NCBI RefSeq assembly: GCF_019145475.1
Contig: NZ_JAHTKI010000004.1
Span: forward strand, 62,001 to 126,000
DNA: 64,000 nt
Reading direction: 5' to 3'
Source: Pseudomonas botevensis
GTDB lineage: Bacteria > Pseudomonadota > Gammaproteobacteria > Pseudomonadales > Pseudomonadaceae
Shown here: in pieces, positions 11,366 through 27,587 of the stretch
Numbering within the stretch: the first letter of the stretch is position 1
Layout: each line of letters opens with the position of its first letter
The notes under the pieces: model-generated
Databases searched by the model: none
The model's input: only the letters and a program-made list of their open reading frames with translations
What the model was told of the DNA's origin: nothing
Program-made: the position numbers and the translations under genes

Positions 11366-12622
11366 TTACATGTGCGAAATCAGTGCATCACCGAAACCGG
11401 ACGACGATACCAGCTTGGCGCCTTCCATCAGGCGTTCGAAGTCATAGGTCACGGTCTTGGCCTTGATCGCGCCGTTGGTGCCTTTGATGATCAGGTCAGC
11501 CGCCTCGGTCCAGCCCAGATGACGCAGCATCATCTCCGCCGACAGGATCACCGAACCCGGGTTGACCTGGTCCTTGCCGGCATACTTCGGCGCGGTGCCA
11601 TGGGTCGCCTCGAACATGGCCACAGTGTCGGACAGGTTGGCGCCCGGCGCGATACCGATACCGCCCACTTCCGCCGCCAGGGCGTCGGAAAGGTAGTCAC
11701 CGTTCAGGTTCAGCGTGGCGATCACGTCATACTCGGCCGGACGCAGCAGGATCTGCTGGAGCATGGCGTCGGCGATGGCATCCTTGACGATGACTTCGCG
11801 GCCGGTTTTCGGGTTCTTGAATTTCATCCACGGGCCGCCATCGAGCAGTTCGGCGCCGAACTCTTCCTTCGCCACCTCGTAGCCCCAGTCCTTGAAGGCG
11901 CCTTCGGTGAATTTCATGATGTTGCCCTTGTGCACGATGGTCAGCGACTTGCGATCGTTGTCCACGACATATTGCAGGGCCTTGCGCACCAGACGCTTGG
12001 TGCCTTCCTTGGAAACAGGCTTGATGCCGATACCGCAATCCTGGTCGAAACGGATCTTGGTGACGCCCATTTCCTCTTTCAGGAACTTGATGACTTTGGT
12101 GGCCTCAGCGGAGCCGGCCTTCCACTCGATACCGGCATAAATGTCTTCGGAGTTCTCGCGGAAGATGACCATGTCGACATCGCCAGGCTTTTTCACCGGG
12201 CTCGGCACGCCTTCGAACCACACCACCGGCCGCAGGCAGACATACAGATCGAGCTGTTGGCGCAGGGCAACGTTGAGGGAGCGGATACCACCGCCGACCG
12301 GAGTGGTCAGCGGACCCTTGATAGAGACGACGTAATCTTTCACGGCATCCAGGGTTTCCTGGGGCAGCCAGGTGTCCTGGTCGTAGACCTGGGTCGCCTT
12401 TTCGCCAGCGTAGACCTCCATCCAGGAAATCTTGCGCTTGCCCCCGTAGGCTTTGGCTACGGCAGCATCAACCACTTTGATCATCACCGGACTGACGTCG
12501 ACGCCAATCCCGTCACCTTCGATGAAGGGGATGATCGGGTTATCAGGGACATTGAGAGAATGGTCTGCGTTGACGGTGATTTTGTCGCCGACGGCTGGAA
12601 CCTGAATCTTCTTGTAACCCAT
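11366..12622 (-). CDS. icd: Isocitrate dehydrogenase [NADP], homodimeric
   Basis: TCA-cycle enzyme converting isocitrate to 2-oxoglutarate with NADP reduction. 418 residues from [15 protein letters not shown]. The substrate loop [13 protein letters not shown] contains the Ser that AceK phosphorylates in E. coli. Metal-ligand blocks ([19 protein letters not shown]) and the NADP site ([12 protein letters not shown]) are present. It is divergent from the monomeric isoenzyme gene idh across a 483-base gap. Both isoenzymes together are typical of Pseudomonas. Confidence 0.97.
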   Translation of the reverse strand: MGYKKIQVPAVGDKITVNADHSLNVPDNPIIPFIEGDGIGVDVSPVMIKVVDAAVAKAYGGKRKISWMEVYAGEKATQVYDQDTWLPQETLDAVKDYVVSIKGPLTTPVGGGIRSLNVALRQQLDLYVCLRPVVWFEGVPSPVKKPGDVDMVIFRENSEDIYAGIEWKAGSAEATKVIKFLKEEMGVTKIRFDQDCGIGIKPVSKEGTKRLVRKALQYVVDNDRKSLTIVHKGNIMKFTEGAFKDWGYEVAKEEFGAELLDGGPWMKFKNPKTGREVIVKDAIADAMLQQILLRPAEYDVIATLNLNGDYLSDALAAEVGGIGIAPGANLSDTVAMFEATHGTAPKYAGKDQVNPGSVILSAEMMLRHLGWTEAADLIIKGTNGAIKAKTVTYDFERLMEGAKLVSSSGFGDALISHM

Positions 12623-15331
<2,709 letters not shown>

Positions 15332-15346
15332 GCGGTAAAGATGTAA

Positions 15347-15379
15347 AGAAGCCCCGGCCCAGCGCCGGGGCTTCTGTTT
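15347..15379 (+). terminator. Terminator of idh
   Basis: 12-bp stem AGAAGCCCCGGC/GCCGGGGCTTCT with a 5-base loop (15359-15363), followed by GTTTT. Confidence 0.9.
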
Positions 15380-15445
15380 TGGGCTTCACACATCGACCTG
15401 CAGCTCCCACACTTTGCAATTCAACCTTTGAACCGAGGACACCTC

Positions 15446-15892
15446 ATGGATTGGCAACCCCACATCACCGTCGCCACCATCGTCGAGGACAATGGTCGTT
15501 TCCTGATGGTCGAAGAGTCCAAGGGCGGCCGCAACGTGCTCAATCAGCCCGCCGGCCATCTCGACCCGGACGAAACCCTGATCGACGCCGCCATCCGCGA
15601 AACCCTCGAGGAAACCGGCTGGGACGTCGAACCCACCGCCGTCATCGGCATTTATCTGTACACCGCCCCGAGCAACGGCGTGACTTACCAGCGCGTCTGC
15701 TTCAGCGCCAAACCTGTGAAACACCACCCGGACTACCAACTGGACGACGGCATCGTCGGCACCAAGTGGTTGACCCGCGACGAATTAATCGAGCAGCGCG
15801 ACAACTGGCGCAGCGAGCTGATCATCCGCTGCATCGACGACTATCTGGCCGGTAATCGCTTCGGCCTCGAATTGATCCGCCCTTCCCTTTAG
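15446..15892 (+). CDS. nudJ: Nudix hydrolase, NudJ-like
   Basis: 148-residue Nudix hydrolase. The Nudix box runs from [13 protein letters not shown] into RETLEETGW (GX5EX7REXXEEXGW), which binds the catalytic metal. Family members with this layout, starting [13 protein letters not shown] and lying directly upstream of mnmA, match E. coli NudJ (YmfB), which acts on thiamine pyrophosphate or HMP-PP and nucleoside tri/diphosphates. Substrate choice is inferred only from that similarity. The ATG at 15446 follows GAGGA; an earlier ATG adds six residues that are not conserved. Confidence 0.85.
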   Translation: MDWQPHITVATIVEDNGRFLMVEESKGGRNVLNQPAGHLDPDETLIDAAIRETLEETGWDVEPTAVIGIYLYTAPSNGVTYQRVCFSAKPVKHHPDYQLDDGIVGTKWLTRDELIEQRDNWRSELIIRCIDDYLAGNRFGLELIRPSL

Positions 15893-15951
15893 CCTTGAGG
15901 CCGTGAGCCTGATAGAATCGCGTCCTTTTTCAAGACACTCATTGAATCCCT

Positions 15952-17076
15952 ATGCGTGATCCAGCCCCTTCTGACACATCCAAGAAGCGCGTCATTGTCG
16001 GCATGTCCGGCGGCGTGGACTCTTCCGTTTCCGCCCTCCTGCTGATCGAGCAGGGTTATGAGGTGGAAGGCCTGTTCATGAAGAACTGGGAAGAAGACGA
16101 CGGAACGGAATACTGCACCGCCATGGACGACCTGGCGGATGCCCAGGCCGTGTGCGACAAGATCGGCATCAAGCTGCACACCGCCAACTTCGCCGCCGAG
16201 TACTGGGACAACGTGTTCGAGCACTTCCTCGCCGAATACAAGGCCGGACGCACGCCGAACCCGGACATCCTGTGCAACCGCGAGATCAAGTTCAAGGCGT
16301 TCCTCGACTACGCCATGATGCTCGGTGCCGACCTGATCGCCACCGGCCACTATGTGCGCCGCCGCGACATCGATGGCCGCACCGAACTGCTCAAGGGCCT
16401 GGACCCGAACAAGGATCAGAGCTACTTCCTGCACGCCGTCGGCGGTGAGCAGATCGCCAAGACCCTGTTCCCGGTCGGCGAACTGGAAAAGCCCGAAGTG
16501 CGCGCCATTGCCGAGAAATACGAGCTGGCGACTGCCAAGAAGAAGGATTCCACCGGCATCTGCTTCATCGGCGAGCGTCGTTTCAGCGACTTCCTCAAGC
16601 AATACCTGCCAGCGCAACCGGGCGAGATCAAGACCACCGAAGGTGAAATCATCGGCCGTCACCACGGCCTGATGTACCACACCATCGGCCAGCGCCAGGG
16701 CCTGGGCATCGGCGGCCTGAAAGACGCTGGCGACGAGCCTTGGTACGTACTGCGCAAGGATCTGGAGCACAACGAACTGATTGTCGGCCAGGGCAACAAC
16801 CACCCGTGGCTGTTCTCCAGCGCCCTGCTCACCTCGGAAATCTATTGGGTCAACCCGATCGACCTGAGCCAGCCACGGCGCCTGACCGCCAAGGTTCGCT
16901 ATCGCCAGAGCGATCAGGCCTGCACCCTGGAACAGACCGCGACCGGTTACCGCGCCGTCTTCGACGAGCCGCAGCGCGCGGTCACGCCGGGCCAGTCGGT
17001 GGTGTTCTACGACGGTGAAATCTGCCTCGGCGGCGGCGTGATCGAAGTCGCCGAGCCGTGGAGCGGCCAGGCATGA
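15952..17076 (+). CDS. mnmA: tRNA-specific 2-thiouridylase MnmA
   Basis: Makes 2-thiouridine at the wobble position of tRNA-Lys, Glu and Gln, taking sulfur from the IscS-Tus relay. 374 residues. The ATP pyrophosphatase P-loop [13 protein letters not shown] lies at about 17-29. Catalytic Cys in ILCNREIKF is near 108 and in GICFIGER near 204, and [11 protein letters not shown] is present. It lies 59 bases after nudJ and overlaps hflD by ATGA, the conserved nudJ-mnmA-hflD-purB order. Confidence 0.97.
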   Translation: MRDPAPSDTSKKRVIVGMSGGVDSSVSALLLIEQGYEVEGLFMKNWEEDDGTEYCTAMDDLADAQAVCDKIGIKLHTANFAAEYWDNVFEHFLAEYKAGRTPNPDILCNREIKFKAFLDYAMMLGADLIATGHYVRRRDIDGRTELLKGLDPNKDQSYFLHAVGGEQIAKTLFPVGELEKPEVRAIAEKYELATAKKKDSTGICFIGERRFSDFLKQYLPAQPGEIKTTEGEIIGRHHGLMYHTIGQRQGLGIGGLKDAGDEPWYVLRKDLEHNELIVGQGNNHPWLFSSALLTSEIYWVNPIDLSQPRRLTAKVRYRQSDQACTLEQTATGYRAVFDEPQRAVTPGQSVVFYDGEICLGGGVIEVAEPWSGQA

Positions 17077-17696
17077 GCCCGATTCAGGAACAACTGACGG
17101 CGCTGGGCGGCGTGTTTCTTGCCGCCGTACTGGTCGACCGGATCGCCAAGACCGGGCAGACCAACGAAGCCGGCCTGAGCTGCATGCTCGGCAGCCTGCT
17201 GGTCCGCGACCCGAAGGACACTCTGGATGTGTACGGCGGCGACGACATCAATCTGCGCGACGGCTACCGCGCACTGATCGGCGCCCTCGAACGCGATCCG
17301 AGCGCCCTGCAACGCGAACCGCTGCGCTACGCCCTGTCGATGCTGGGCCTGGAGCGGCAACTGGCCAAACGCGGCGACATGCTGGACGTGATCGGCAAGC
17401 GTCTGCCGCAGATCCAGTCACAGGTCGAGCACTTCGGCCCGGCCCACGAAAACGTGGTCGCCGCTTGTGGCGCGCTGTACCAGGACACCTTGAGTACCTT
17501 GCGCCAGCGTATTCAGGTGCATGGCGACATGCGCAACCTGCAACAGCCGAGCAACGCCTCGAAGATCCGCGCCCTGCTACTCGCCGGTATCCGTTCGGCC
17601 CGCCTGTGGCGACAGCTTGGCGGCCATCGCTGGCAGCTGGTGATCAGCCGTCGCAAGTTGCTCAAAGAGCTTTATCCGCTGATGCGCAGCAGCTGA
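17073..17696 (+). CDS. hflD: High-frequency lysogenization protein HflD homolog
   Basis: 207-residue, mostly alpha-helical peripheral membrane protein. In E. coli HflD lowers lambda CII activity; its housekeeping role is unclear. Recognisable segments are [22 protein letters not shown] at the start and [20 protein letters not shown] near the C-terminus. The start overlaps the mnmA stop (ATGA), implying translational coupling. It precedes purB, as in most gammaproteobacteria. Confidence 0.92.
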   Translation: MSPIQEQLTALGGVFLAAVLVDRIAKTGQTNEAGLSCMLGSLLVRDPKDTLDVYGGDDINLRDGYRALIGALERDPSALQREPLRYALSMLGLERQLAKRGDMLDVIGKRLPQIQSQVEHFGPAHENVVAACGALYQDTLSTLRQRIQVHGDMRNLQQPSNASKIRALLLAGIRSARLWRQLGGHRWQLVISRRKLLKELYPLMRSS

Positions 17697-17735
17697 ACCG
17701 CGCCTGCAACACCGCTTCAAGTCAGTAACGCGTAA

Positions 17736-19193
<1,458 letters not shown>

Positions 19194-19215
19194 TCGACCG
19201 CTTGACCCGTTTAAG

Positions 19216-19240
19216 ACGCCCGGCCGCGCCGGGCGTTTTT
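19216..19240 (+). terminator. Terminator of purB
   Basis: 9-bp stem ACGCCCGGC/GCCGGGCGT with loop CGC and a T5 run. The stem is identical in sequence to that of the infA terminator. Confidence 0.9.
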
Positions 19241-19279
19241 ATTCCCGCGTGAAAAGTGCTTTTTTTCAATAGGTTACAT

Positions 19280-20449
19280 ATGAATTCCGATACTCCTCTT
19301 CAACTTCTGGGCGGTCTCACGGCGCGCGAGTTCCTGCGCGACTACTGGCAGAAAAAACCACTGCTGATCCGTCAGGCGATTCCTGACTTCGAAAGCCCGA
19401 TCGACCCCGACGAACTGGCCGGCCTGGCCCTGGAAGAAGAAGTCGAATCGCGCCTGGTGATCGAACACGGCGAGCGTCCCTGGGAACTGCGTCGCGGCCC
19501 GTTCGCCGAAGACGAATTCAGCAAACTGCCGGAACGCGAGTGGACCCTGCTGGTACAGGCTGTCGACCAGTTCGTGCCGGAAGTCAGCGAACTGCTGGAA
19601 AACTTCCGCTTCCTGCCGAGCTGGCGCGTCGACGACGTGATGATCAGCTTTGCCGCTCCGGGCGGCAGCGTCGGCCCGCACTTCGACAACTACGACGTGT
19701 TCCTGCTGCAAGGCCACGGCAAGCGCAACTGGAAAATCGGCCAGATGTGCGACTCCGAGAGCCCGCTGCTGCAACACGCCGACCTGCGCATCCTCGCTGA
19801 ATTCGAAGAGACCGCCGAGTGGGTACTGGAGCCCGGCGACATGCTCTACCTGCCGCCGCGCCTGGCCCACTGCGGTGTGGCCGTGGACGACTGCATGACC
19901 TACTCGGTCGGCTTCCGCGCGCCAAGCGCCTCCGAGGTGCTGACCCACTTCACCGACTTCCTCAGCCAGTTCCTGACTGACGAAGAGCGCTACACCGACG
20001 CCGATGCCGTCCCGGCAGCCGATCCGCACCAGATTCAACACGATGCGCTGGATCGCCTGAAAAGCCTGCTGGCCGAGCACATGAGCGATGAACGCCTGCT
20101 GCTGACCTGGTTCGGCCAGTACATGACCGAACCGCGCTACCCGGAACTGGTGGTCGGCCCGGAAGAAGTCGGCGAAGAAGACTTCATCGCCGCTCTGGAA
20201 GACGGCGCCATCCTGATCCGCAATCCGAGCGCGCGCCTGGCCTGGTCGGAAGTCGATGACGATCTGCTGCTGTTCGCCAGCGGCCAGAGCCGTTATCTGC
20301 CGGGCAAGCTGCGCGAACTGCTGAAGATGATCTGCGCCGCCGACGCGCTGCACATCGACAACCTCGGCGAATGGCTGAGCGACGAGGATGGTCGCGGCCT
20401 GCTGTGCGAGCTGGTCAAGCAGGGCAGCCTGGGGTTCGCCGATGAATAA
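19280..20449 (+). CDS. roxA: Cupin/JmjC-fold ribosomal protein uL16 3-hydroxylase, RoxA-like
   Basis: 389-residue 2-oxoglutarate/Fe(II) oxygenase related to E. coli RoxA (YcfD), which hydroxylates an arginine of ribosomal protein uL16. Iron ligands are the HFD of GGSVGPHFDNYDVFLLQ and the distal His in RLAHCGVAV; the lysine of GKRNWKIG fits 2-oxoglutarate binding. The C-terminal half is the helical dimerisation and winged-helix part of this family. The start at 19280 skips a short in-frame extension. Its stop overlaps the next gene by 8 bases. Substrate identity is by family. Confidence 0.88.
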   Translation: MNSDTPLQLLGGLTAREFLRDYWQKKPLLIRQAIPDFESPIDPDELAGLALEEEVESRLVIEHGERPWELRRGPFAEDEFSKLPEREWTLLVQAVDQFVPEVSELLENFRFLPSWRVDDVMISFAAPGGSVGPHFDNYDVFLLQGHGKRNWKIGQMCDSESPLLQHADLRILAEFEETAEWVLEPGDMLYLPPRLAHCGVAVDDCMTYSVGFRAPSASEVLTHFTDFLSQFLTDEERYTDADAVPAADPHQIQHDALDRLKSLLAEHMSDERLLLTWFGQYMTEPRYPELVVGPEEVGEEDFIAALEDGAILIRNPSARLAWSEVDDDLLLFASGQSRYLPGKLRELLKMICAADALHIDNLGEWLSDEDGRGLLCELVKQGSLGFADE

Positions 20450-20867
20450 AATTCGCGTACGTGTCGCAGACTGGCAAAAGGACAACGCCGAGATCCGGCG
20501 CATTCGTGAAACGGTGTTCATCGCCGAACAATCGGTGCCACCCGAGCTGGAATGGGACGCCGATGACGCGACCGCCGTACATTTTCTGGCACTGGAAGGC
20601 GACTTTCCGATCGGCACCGCCCGCCTGCTGCCCGACGGGCATGTCGGCCGGGTTTCGGTACTCAAGGACTGGCGCGGACTGAAAGTCGGCGACGCACTGA
20701 TGCAAGCAGTGATCGCCGAAGCCGAAGCGCGCGGCCTGAAGCAGCAGATGCTCAGCGCCCAGGTACAGGCCACAGCGTTTTACGAACGCCTGGGCTTCAA
20801 CCTGGTCAGTGAGGAATTCCTGGAAGCCGGGATTCCGCATGTCGACATGGTTCGTCATTCGGCCTGA
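20442..20867 (+). CDS. GNAT-family N-acetyltransferase (YjcF/ElaA type)
   Basis: 141-residue single-domain GNAT protein. The N-terminal FIAEQSVPPELEWD segment is typical of the YjcF/ElaA group. The acetyl-CoA loop lies in VSVLKDWRGLKVGDALMQ, followed by the AFYERLGF motif near the C-terminus. The substrate is unknown. It overlaps roxA by 8 bases and is therefore translationally coupled to it, and ends before a terminator. A link to ribosome modification is only suggested by the coupling. Confidence 0.85.
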   Translation: MNKIRVRVADWQKDNAEIRRIRETVFIAEQSVPPELEWDADDATAVHFLALEGDFPIGTARLLPDGHVGRVSVLKDWRGLKVGDALMQAVIAEAEARGLKQQMLSAQVQATAFYERLGFNLVSEEFLEAGIPHVDMVRHSA

Positions 20868-20913
20868 TACCGAGGCGCGGCCCAGCTCGCGAAGAGAGCC
20901 TCAAGAGCACCAC

Positions 20914-20949
20914 AAAACGCCCCGCCATTCTCGGATGCCGGGGCGTTTT
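20914..20949 (+). terminator. Terminator of roxA-GNAT unit
   Basis: 11-bp stem AAAACGCCCCG/CGGGGCGTTTT (20914-20924 and 20939-20949) around a 14-base loop that can itself pair CAT/ATG. Confidence 0.88.
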
Positions 20950-21028
20950 GCTGTCTACGATTCAACTTGCCCCACCCCGGGCCGACAAACTGGCAATATC
21001 AAGCCTTTCGAAAGCGGAGATAACGGAC

Positions 21029-21781
21029 ATGTCCCTACGCACCCTGCTCACCACCCTGCTGCTCGGCTGCAGTCTTTCGGTGATGGCAGCCACAGAAATC
21101 GTGCCCCTCAAGTACCGCACCAGCGCCGACATGCTGCCGGTGGCACAGGACTTCATCGGCAAGGACGGCCAGGTCAGCGCCTACGGCAATCAACTGATCG
21201 TCAAGGCAGAACCGGACAAGATCGAGGAACTCAAGGCGCTGCTGTCACAACTCGACACCGCGCCCAAACGCTTGCTGATCACGGTCGACACCAACGAAAA
21301 CAACGGTCGCGGCGACGACGGCTACTCGGTCAATGGCGCCCAGACCCGCATCATCAGCCGCAGCACCGCCAGTCGCGACGGCGGCATCCAGCAAGTGCAG
21401 GCCAGCGAAGGCGCACCGGCACTGATTCAGGTCGGCCAGAGCGTGCCGATCACCAGCAGCCAGAGCGACTCCTACGGCAACTACGCCAGCCAGACTCAAT
21501 ATCGCAACGTGACCCAGGGGTTCTATGTCACCGCCAGCGTCACCGGAGAGACCGTTCATCTGTCGATCAGTACCAACCGTGACCGCATGAGCCAGGAACG
21601 TCCCGATGTAGTGAACGTACAAAGTACCGACACAACCGTCAGCGGACGCCTGGGCGAATGGATCACCCTTGCCGGCGTCAATCGCCAGACTCAAGCCGAC
21701 AAACAGGGCCTGGCCCGCAGCTACTCGACTCAAGGCCGGGATGACATGACCTTGCGGGTGAAAGTCGACACCCTGGACTAA
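21029..21781 (+). CDS. Exported short secretin-like protein
   Basis: 250-residue precursor with a signal peptide (MSLRTLLTTLLLGCSLSVMA). Residues about 22-85 (EIVPLKYRTSADMLPVAQDF through IEELKALLSQLDTAP) match the short N-terminal domain of secretins (NolW/N1 type). The rest (GAPALIQVGQSVP, VTQGFYVTASVTG, WITLAGVN) resembles the beta-strand part of secretins but is far too short to form the whole gate. No other secretion genes are nearby. The function is unknown; it could be a periplasmic scaffold or a minimal outer-membrane oligomer. The ATG at 21029 is chosen because it begins the signal peptide. Confidence 0.7.
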   Translation: MSLRTLLTTLLLGCSLSVMAATEIVPLKYRTSADMLPVAQDFIGKDGQVSAYGNQLIVKAEPDKIEELKALLSQLDTAPKRLLITVDTNENNGRGDDGYSVNGAQTRIISRSTASRDGGIQQVQASEGAPALIQVGQSVPITSSQSDSYGNYASQTQYRNVTQGFYVTASVTGETVHLSISTNRDRMSQERPDVVNVQSTDTTVSGRLGEWITLAGVNRQTQADKQGLARSYSTQGRDDMTLRVKVDTLD

Positions 21782-22257
21782 AGCACCAAAAACTGACTGA
21801 TTAGTCGTATTAGACGAAAGATGTAGTGCTTTAAAAAAAGCACTACAAAACGTTTGACGCGAAAAAAAAGCGAAGGCATGATGGCCTCGCTCCCGCTAAT
21901 CAGAGGCCCTGGCAAGGGCCTTCGAAGCGATGTTCGCACCTACCCCGCGAACCGCTTCGTGTCTGTACCGCCCACAAGGTGTGTTTGACGAGGTTGCCGA
22001 CTGGAACGAAGTTGTCCCGAGGGACGGAAGCGTAATTAGGTAACCCGGCATCACACTGCTGTTCGCACAACGGTCCACGACACCCGCATGCGCCCGTCAG
22101 TTTCGCCCTTACCTGCTCACTTCCCCTCGAGCCCATCGTTCATCCCGTCGCCTACCCCGTTCGAATCCGACTTGACCACCCAACCTTCTGGTCAGCGAGC
22201 GCAGGAATTTTCCACCGCAGAACAACTTTTCATAAAGACGCGACGAGGTTTATCTCC
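21782..22257. other. 476-base structured gap before aceA
   Basis: No convincing protein gene. It contains a perfect 11-bp palindrome with an A-rich loop (21822-21847), a sigma-70-like promoter pointing right (TTGACG at 21854-21859, CATGAT at 21877-21882), a minus-strand terminator (21862-21890) and an internal hairpin GGCCCT/AGGGCC (21905-21920). It may be a long aceA leader on the plus strand, a small RNA gene on the minus strand, or both. Confidence 0.5.
21862..21890 (-). terminator. Minus-strand terminator with U8 tail (possible small RNA end)
   Basis: Read on the minus strand, GCGAGGC-CATCAT-GCCTTCGC forms a stem with one bulge and is followed by eight T. The nearest annotated gene on that strand that could use it lies far away, so it most likely ends an unannotated transcript starting between 21.9 and 22.2 kb. 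Confidence 0.6.
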
Positions 22258-23583
22258 ATGGCACTGACACGCGAACAGCAAATTGCAGCCCTTGAAAAAG
22301 ACTGGGCTGAAAACCCGCGCTGGAAAGGCGTGACTCGCACCTACTCCGCTGCTGACGTCGTTCGTCTGCGTGGCTCGGTTCAACCAGAGCACACCCTGGC
22401 GAAAATGGGCGCCGAGAAGCTGTGGAATCTGGTGACCCAGGGTGCCAAGCCGTCCTTCCGCCCAGAGAAAGATTTCGTCAACTGCATGGGCGCCCTGACC
22501 GGCGGCCAGGCCGTGCAACAAGTCAAGGCCGGTATCCAGGCGATCTACCTGTCCGGCTGGCAGGTTGCAGCGGACAACAACTCCGCCGAATCGATGTACC
22601 CGGACCAGTCGCTGTACCCGGTGGACTCGGTTCCAACCGTGGTCAAGCGCATCAACAACTCGTTCCGTCGTGCCGACCAGATCCAGTGGAAAGCCGGCAA
22701 GAACCCGGGCGACGACGGCTACATCGACTACTTCGCTCCGATCGTGGCTGACGCCGAAGCCGGTTTCGGCGGCGTCCTGAACGCTTACGAGCTGATGAAG
22801 AGCATGATCGAAGCAGGCGCCGCCGGCGTTCACTTCGAAGACCAACTGGCGTCCGTGAAGAAATGCGGCCACATGGGCGGCAAGGTACTGGTTCCAACCC
22901 AGGAAGCCGTGCAGAAGCTCACCGCTGCCCGTCTGGCGGCCGACGTTGCCGGCGTACCGACCATCATCCTGGCCCGTACCGACGCCAACGCCGCCGACCT
23001 GCTGACCTCCGATTGCGACCCGTACGACCAGCCGTTCGTGACCGGCACCCGCACCCAGGAAGGTTTCTACAAGGTTCGCGCCGGCCTGGATCAAGCCATC
23101 GCCCGTGGCCTGGCCTACGCGCCGTACGCCGACCTGATCTGGTGCGAAACCGCCAAGCCGGACCTCGACGAAGCCCGTCGCTTCGCCGAAGCGATCAAGA
23201 AGGAATACCCGGACCAGATCCTGTCGTACAACTGCTCGCCTTCCTTCAACTGGAAGAAAAACCTGGACGACGCGACCATCGCCAAGTTCCAGCGCGAACT
23301 GTCCGCCATGGGTTACAAGCACCAGTTCATCACCCTGGCCGGCATTCACAACATGTGGCACAGCATGTTCAACCTGGCGCACGACTACGCCCGCAACGAC
23401 ATGACCGCCTACGTGAAGCTGCAAGAGCAGGAATTCGCTGACGCCGCCAAGGGCTACACCTTCGTGGCTCACCAGCAGGAAGTGGGCACCGGCTACTTCG
23501 ACGACATGACCACCGTGATCCAGGGTGGCTCGTCCTCGGTCACCGCACTGACCGGTTCCACCGAAGAAGAACAGTTCCACTGA
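22258..23583 (+). CDS. aceA: Isocitrate lyase
   Basis: First enzyme of the glyoxylate shunt: isocitrate to glyoxylate plus succinate, needed for growth on acetate and fatty acids. 441 residues. The catalytic loop KKCGHMGGK has its Cys at about residue 203. Metal and substrate residues lie in [18 protein letters not shown] and in [15 protein letters not shown] ribosome site lies nine bases before the ATG. It is monocistronic with its own terminator. Confidence 0.98.
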   Translation: MALTREQQIAALEKDWAENPRWKGVTRTYSAADVVRLRGSVQPEHTLAKMGAEKLWNLVTQGAKPSFRPEKDFVNCMGALTGGQAVQQVKAGIQAIYLSGWQVAADNNSAESMYPDQSLYPVDSVPTVVKRINNSFRRADQIQWKAGKNPGDDGYIDYFAPIVADAEAGFGGVLNAYELMKSMIEAGAAGVHFEDQLASVKKCGHMGGKVLVPTQEAVQKLTAARLAADVAGVPTIILARTDANAADLLTSDCDPYDQPFVTGTRTQEGFYKVRAGLDQAIARGLAYAPYADLIWCETAKPDLDEARRFAEAIKKEYPDQILSYNCSPSFNWKKNLDDATIAKFQRELSAMGYKHQFITLAGIHNMWHSMFNLAHDYARNDMTAYVKLQEQEFADAAKGYTFVAHQQEVGTGYFDDMTTVIQGGSSSVTALTGSTEEEQFH

Positions 23584-23650
23584 TCGACTTCGCCTGAGCA
23601 AACGGCCTTTGCGGACCGGATAGAAAGCTAACCGCACTGCCGCACAACTG

Positions 23651-23680
23651 ACGCCCCGACTGGTTCGGGGCGTTTTTTTT
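23651..23680 (+). terminator. Terminator of aceA
   Basis: 9-bp stem ACGCCCCGA/TCGGGGCGT with loop CTGGT and eight T. Confidence 0.93.
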
Positions 23681-24130
23681 GCCTGCTGCTCAGCAGCCCT
23701 CTCCTGGATTCTCTGTCAGCCCGGACCACAACATTGATCCAGCACAAGGCAGGCAGCAAAAAAATCCGCTAAAACGAGCGCCGCCGCTACTTGCAGTAAC
23801 GTGCAAGTAAGACAACTTCCCAACACCCGGCTCGAATAAAAGTAACAAAACCAGCCCAAACGATATTAATTATCATTTAGCAACAACTATGCTTGTTACG
23901 ATTCTTACAAAACATCATTCACAGAATTCCGGCTAATGCCCGCAACGCATGGGCTGCGGGGCTTTCGAGGTGCGCTATGTCCTTATTCCAATAAATAATT
24001 TCGCTATAGGAATTTTACTTGCAGGGTGTTTAGCCATAAAATCAGCGCGATTGATTGCTGCGACATATCGTCACTGCCTTATTTCTTTATCAAGCTCAGA
24101 GACCTTTGCTCTCTGTTAAGGATTACCAGC
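23681..24130. promoter_or_regulatory. Upstream region of the nuo operon
   Basis: No gene is visible. It is noticeably AT-richer than its surroundings. It holds a perfect 8-bp dyad TACTTGCA/TGCAAGTA (23788-23809) and a Fur-box-like 19-mer GATATTAATTATCATTTAG (23862-23880, 13 of 19 positions of the classical consensus). nuoA has a good AAGGA ribosome site. A definite promoter could not be assigned. Confidence 0.45.
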
Positions 24131-24544
24131 ATGCCCGAAGCGACAGGACTCATGGCCCACAACTGGGGCTTTGCCATTTTCCTTCTGGGTGTCGTCGGCC
24201 TGTGCGCCTTCATGCTCGGTGTTTCCAGCCTCCTCGGGTCAAAAGCCTGGGGCCGCAGCAAAAACGAACCGTTCGAGTCCGGCATGCTACCTACCGGTGG
24301 CGCCCGCTTGCGGCTCTCAGCCAAATTCTATCTGGTCGCGATGCTGTTCGTGATCTTCGATATCGAAGCCCTCTTTCTCTTTGCATGGTCTGTGTCCGTC
24401 CGCGAAAGCGGCTGGACCGGATTCGTCGAAGCTCTCGTTTTCATAGCAATTCTGTTGGCAGGTCTTGTCTACCTGTTCCGAGTGGGCGCCCTTGACTGGG
24501 CTCCGGAAGCTCGTCGCAAGCGGCAGGCGAAGCTGAAACAATGA
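24131..24544 (+). CDS. nuoA: NADH-quinone oxidoreductase subunit A
   Basis: 137-residue membrane subunit of complex I with three helices. The conserved loop [43 protein letters not shown] contributes to the quinone and proton-entry region. The start [14 protein letters not shown] follows AAGGA. First gene of the 13-gene nuo operon. Confidence 0.96.
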   Translation: MPEATGLMAHNWGFAIFLLGVVGLCAFMLGVSSLLGSKAWGRSKNEPFESGMLPTGGARLRLSAKFYLVAMLFVIFDIEALFLFAWSVSVRESGWTGFVEALVFIAILLAGLVYLFRVGALDWAPEARRKRQAKLKQ

Positions 24545-24554
24545 GGCTTTGGCA

Positions 24555-27087
<2,533 letters not shown>

Positions 27088-27089
27088 GC

Positions 27090-27587
27090 ATGAACAGCAC
27101 GCTTATCCAGACAGACCGTTTCACCTTGAGTGAAACCGAGCGCTCGGCCATCGAGCACGAGCTGCATCACTACGAAGACCCGCGCGCGGCGTCGATCGAA
27201 GCCCTGAAGATCGTTCAGAAGGAACGCGGCTGGGTGCCGGACGGCGCCTTGTACGCCATCGGCGAAATCCTCGGCATCCCGGCCAGCGACGTTGAAGGCG
27301 TGGCCACGTTCTACAGCCAGATTTTCCGTCAGCCAGTGGGCCGTCACATCATTCGCGTCTGCGACAGCATGGTCTGCTACATCGGCGGCCACGAGTCGGT
27401 GGTCAGTGAAATCCAGAACAATCTGGGCATCGGCCTGGGTCAGACCACCGCCGACGGTCGTTTCACCCTGCTGCCGGTCTGCTGCCTCGGCAACTGCGAC
27501 AAGGCGCCGGCACTGATGATCGATGACGACACCTTTGGCGACGTACAGCCTGCCGGCGTCGCCAAACTGCTCGAGGGCTACGTATGA
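27090..27587 (+). CDS. nuoE: NADH-quinone oxidoreductase subunit E
   Basis: 165 residues, thioredoxin-like fold carrying the [2Fe-2S] centre N1a. Ligands are visible as CDSMVC and [10 protein letters not shown]. It sits in the NADH-oxidising module with NuoF and NuoG. It starts 2 bases after nuoCD and overlaps nuoF by 4 bases. Confidence 0.97.
   Translation: MNSTLIQTDRFTLSETERSAIEHELHHYEDPRAASIEALKIVQKERGWVPDGALYAIGEILGIPASDVEGVATFYSQIFRQPVGRHIIRVCDSMVCYIGGHESVVSEIQNNLGIGLGQTTADGRFTLLPVCCLGNCDKAPALMIDDDTFGDVQPAGVAKLLEGYV

Noticed and set aside
21896..22136. 60- and 78-codon frames on the minus strand before aceA
   Set aside because: They overlap each other and the structured RNA-like region; no ribosome site or family is visible. 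A small RNA is the better explanation.
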